Assembly: GCA_030682505.1 (NCBI GenBank) | Contig: JAUXOH010000081.1 | Location: 1-9,019 of the forward strand | DNA: 9,019 nucleotides | Direction: 5' to 3' | From: Candidatus Didemnitutus sp. | GTDB taxonomy: Bacteria; Verrucomicrobiota; Verrucomicrobiia; Opitutales; Opitutaceae | Part shown: piece after piece, positions 6,954-9,019 of the stretch | How the letters are laid out: the number at the start of each line of letters is the position of its first letter | How positions within the stretch are numbered: position 1 is the stretch's first letter | Notes under the pieces: generated by a model | What the model was told of the DNA's origin: nothing | The model's input: only the letters and a program-made list of their open reading frames with translations | Database searches by the model: none | Program-made: the position numbers and the translations under genes

Positions 6954-8903
6954 ATGAAATTATCCCAGTGCCTTGTCCTGGCCCTTTGTTTGAACGGGAT
7001 CCGCCTGATCGGCGGAGTCCCTGCGCCCGTTCCCGAACTCCCCGTCGCCGCGTTCTTCCAGTCCCCGGCGATCAGCAGCCTGGTCTTTTCCCCCAACGGA
7101 AAATACGTGCTCTGCGTCGTGCCGCACGAACGCCGCCAGAATCTCGCGGTGATCGACTTGGAGAAGGGGACCAAGAACCTCCTGACGAACTTCAAGAATC
7201 GGCAGGTGGTGTCGCCGCAATGGGCCAGCGACGACCGCATCCTCTACCGCGTCGATGACGACGGTCAGGAGTCCTTTGCGCTTTACGCGGTGAACCGCGA
7301 CGGGTCAGACCCGTCGATTCTCGCGTCGGGTTATTCCAAGTATGGTACAACGGAGGAATTGAACGTGCGCTTCAGCGGCCTGCTGCGCCGTCCGCGCCAG
7401 GACCCGCAGAACTATCTGGTCACGGCCCGGATCAACAACAACGATTGGAACGATGTTGCGCGGCTCAACCTCAAGACCAGCCGGTTGTCGGTGGTGGTGC
7501 CTGCGCCGGGGAACGTGGTGTCCTACGTGCTCGATCACGCGGACGAGGTGCGCTTCGCGGTGGTGTTGGATTCGACGCAGACCTACCGCGTGCTGTATCG
7601 CGACCGCATCGGGCAGGAGTGGACCGAACTGACCTCCTACCACAGGGACGAGCAGGGCTGGATGCCGCTGGCCTTTGATGGCGACAACCGCACGGTATTC
7701 ATCGCGTCCGATGTGGGGCGCCCGACGTCGGCGCTCCATCGCTTCGACACGACCACCCGGTTGATCGATCCCGAGCCGGTCTGGGCGGATGAGACCTTTG
7801 ATGTCGGGACCGCGGTTTCGATCTATTTTGACCGTTCGCGGATGAAAACGGTGGGCTTCTCCTACCCCGGGGAGCGCCCGGTCTTCCACTGGATCGACCC
7901 GGAGTTCGCCGCCATTGATGCGCGCCTGAATGCCTCGCTGCCGGACACCGCGCATGTGCCGTTGCAGATCTCGGAGGACGGCAGCCGCGTCATTTACTAT
8001 TCCTACAGCGATCGGGATCCCGGCGTCTATTATCTCTACGATCGGAAGCGCCAGAAACTCACTGAACTGGCGGTGGTGCAGCCGTCGATTGATCCCGCTG
8101 AGATGGCTCCGATGCGTCCGGTCAGTTACGTCGCCCGCGACGGGCTCAAGTTGCACGGCTACCTGACCCTGCCAGTCGGGCGCCCGGCGAAGAATCTTCC
8201 GCTGATTGTCCATCCGCACGGAGGCCCCTATGGTCCGCGCGACAGTTGGAGCTTCGTTTCCGAGGTGCAATTCTATGCGAATCGCGGGTTCGCGGTGCTG
8301 CAGGTGAACTTCCGCGGCTCGGGCGGCTACGGCCGCAGCTTTGAGGCGGCGGGCTACAAGCGCTGGGGCCTGGAGATGCAGGACGACCTCACCGACGGCG
8401 TGAAGTGGGCGATCGGCGAGGGCATCGCCGATCCCGCGCGGGTCGTCATCTCCGGGGCCAGCTATGGCGGCTATGCCGCGATGGCCGGGCTCGTCTACAC
8501 GCCCGACCTGTATCGGGCCGGCATCAATTACGTCGGGGTGGTGAACATCGCGAACCTCATTCCCAAGGCCGTCGCGGCGCACCGCACCTACTGGCATCGC
8601 ACGCGCCTGGGTGATCTCTCCGACAGCGAGGACCGCAAACGCCTGCGGGACACCTCACCGGTCAACTTTGCCGACCGGATTCGCGTTCCGGTCCTGATGG
8701 CTTACGGCAAGAATGACCCGCGGGTCACAATCGACCAAGGCTATGACATCGAGCGCGCGTTGAAGAAGTCCGGCGTGCCCTATGAGTTTTTCATCGAGGA
8801 GGACGAGGGACACGGTTTTCGCCGCGAAGAGAAGCGCATCGCGTTCTACGAACGCATCGATGCTTTTCTCAAGCAGCACGTCCCGGCCGCCGGGGCGAAC
8901 TAA
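6954..8903 (+). CDS. Exported S9-family serine peptidase (prolyl oligopeptidase / dipeptidyl-peptidase-like), 649 aa
   Basis: S9 peptidases are two-domain alpha/beta-hydrolases whose N-terminal beta-propeller limits access to short peptides. Here residues 1 to about 25 look like a signal peptide (MKLSQCLVLALC, cleavage perhaps after GGVPA), so I infer action in the periplasm or at the cell surface. About 35-400 is the propeller, with blade-like repeats such as FSPNGKYVLCV. The catalytic domain follows: HPHGGPYG (420-427), NFRGSGGYG (452-460), nucleophile Ser503 in GASYGG (501-506), Asp588 in YGKNDPRV and His620 in DEGHGF. Order and spacing match a full triad, and the length is normal for the family. 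Subfamily S9C or DPP-IV-like cannot be settled by eye. Cys12 is not in a good lipobox. I chose the ATG at 6954; an in-frame TTG at 6903 would lie in the terminator and spoil the signal peptide. The leader is again A/C-rich without a Shine-Dalgarno. Confidence 0.93.
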   Translation: MKLSQCLVLALCLNGIRLIGGVPAPVPELPVAAFFQSPAISSLVFSPNGKYVLCVVPHERRQNLAVIDLEKGTKNLLTNFKNRQVVSPQWASDDRILYRVDDDGQESFALYAVNRDGSDPSILASGYSKYGTTEELNVRFSGLLRRPRQDPQNYLVTARINNNDWNDVARLNLKTSRLSVVVPAPGNVVSYVLDHADEVRFAVVLDSTQTYRVLYRDRIGQEWTELTSYHRDEQGWMPLAFDGDNRTVFIASDVGRPTSALHRFDTTTRLIDPEPVWADETFDVGTAVSIYFDRSRMKTVGFSYPGERPVFHWIDPEFAAIDARLNASLPDTAHVPLQISEDGSRVIYYSYSDRDPGVYYLYDRKRQKLTELAVVQPSIDPAEMAPMRPVSYVARDGLKLHGYLTLPVGRPAKNLPLIVHPHGGPYGPRDSWSFVSEVQFYANRGFAVLQVNFRGSGGYGRSFEAAGYKRWGLEMQDDLTDGVKWAIGEGIADPARVVISGASYGGYAAMAGLVYTPDLYRAGINYVGVVNIANLIPKAVAAHRTYWHRTRLGDLSDSEDRKRLRDTSPVNFADRIRVPVLMAYGKNDPRVTIDQGYDIERALKKSGVPYEFFIEEDEGHGFRREEKRIAFYERIDAFLKQHVPAAGAN

Positions 8904-8948
8904 CCCTCACCGCGACCGCCGTGGTTCCGCTCCTGACAACGGGGCGGT

Positions 8949-9019
8949 TCAACCGCGCTTCTGCGCGAGCAGTTGCTCGAGCTTGACGATGTCGGCCGAA
9001 AACTGGCGGATGCCCTCCG
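8949..9019 (-). CDS. C-terminal end of a probable transaldolase (runs off the right edge)
   Basis: Read on the minus strand, the last 22 codons before the TGA at 8951-8949 give EGIRQFSADIVKLEQLLAQK plus Arg-Gly. The pattern E-G-I-x-x-F-x-x-D-x-x-K-L-E resembles the C-terminal helix of transaldolase, the pentose-phosphate enzyme that moves a dihydroxyacetone unit between sugar phosphates. The match is to a short helical tail only, so another protein with an amphipathic C-terminal helix is possible. The gene is convergent with the peptidase gene, with 45 bases between the two stops. That gap holds no clear terminator; only a short palindrome, GCGGTT-C-AACCGC (8944-8956), overlaps the stop. Confidence 0.55.
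   Translation of the reverse strand, partial: EGIRQFSADIVKLEQLLAQKRG

Noticed and set aside
7305..8597. 430-codon open frame on the minus strand inside the peptidase gene
   Set aside because: It is fully antisense to a well-supported S9 peptidase, has no recognisable domain, and is rich in Arg, Val, Gly and His, as expected from the complement of a GC-rich gene.
8904..8956. Possible two-way terminator between the convergent peptidase and transaldolase-like genes
   Set aside because: The only palindrome, GCGGTT-C-AACCGC, has a one-base centre and no T-run on either strand, so it is too weak to call.

Overview
The window looks like chromosome from an Opitutaceae-type member of the Verrucomicrobiota. 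The DNA is GC-rich. Three TonB-dependent receptor (TBDR) genes lie side by side, two of them carry the LEKFEVTGSR plug-entry motif that is very common in that family's receptors, and none of the four visible gene starts has a clear purine-rich ribosome binding site. The lineage call rests on recalled family features only.

Layout. (1) 1-410, minus strand: the first 136 codons of a TBDR with a carboxypeptidase-regulatory-like domain; the rest lies beyond the left edge. (2) 411-975: a 565-base divergent intergenic region with a plausible minus-strand promoter, hairpins next to both gene leaders, and a nested three-tier inverted repeat (770-866). (3) 976-3879, plus: a complete TBDR of 967 residues, ended by a GNRA-loop intrinsic terminator. 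(4) 4167-6842, plus: a second complete TBDR of 891 residues, with its own terminator. (5) 6954-8903, plus: an exported S9-family (prolyl oligopeptidase-like) serine peptidase of 649 residues with a visible Ser/Asp/His triad. (6) 8949-9019, minus: the last 22 codons of a gene that resembles transaldolase.

How the genes may work together. TBDRs are outer-membrane gates that use TonB-ExbBD energy to bring in bulky ligands. An exported S9 peptidase could trim peptides or proteins that arrive through such gates. This is inferred from adjacency only. No TonB, SusD-like protein, sigma/anti-sigma pair or transport ATPase is visible here, and each receptor has its own terminator, so these look like separately transcribed genes rather than an operon.

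The most unusual signal is not a protein. All three receptor genes share a 5' leader design: a hairpin ending about 27-32 bases before the ATG, then a G-poor, A/C-rich stretch with no Shine-Dalgarno sequence. In the two tandem receptors this leader is conserved at the base level (TTTTC, TCCGC, CCTAG, CTCTAACAC, ACAAACAAAC), and the conservation runs into the first 30 coding bases although the proteins have diverged strongly. A further copy of ACAAACAAAC lies in the intergenic region on the minus strand.
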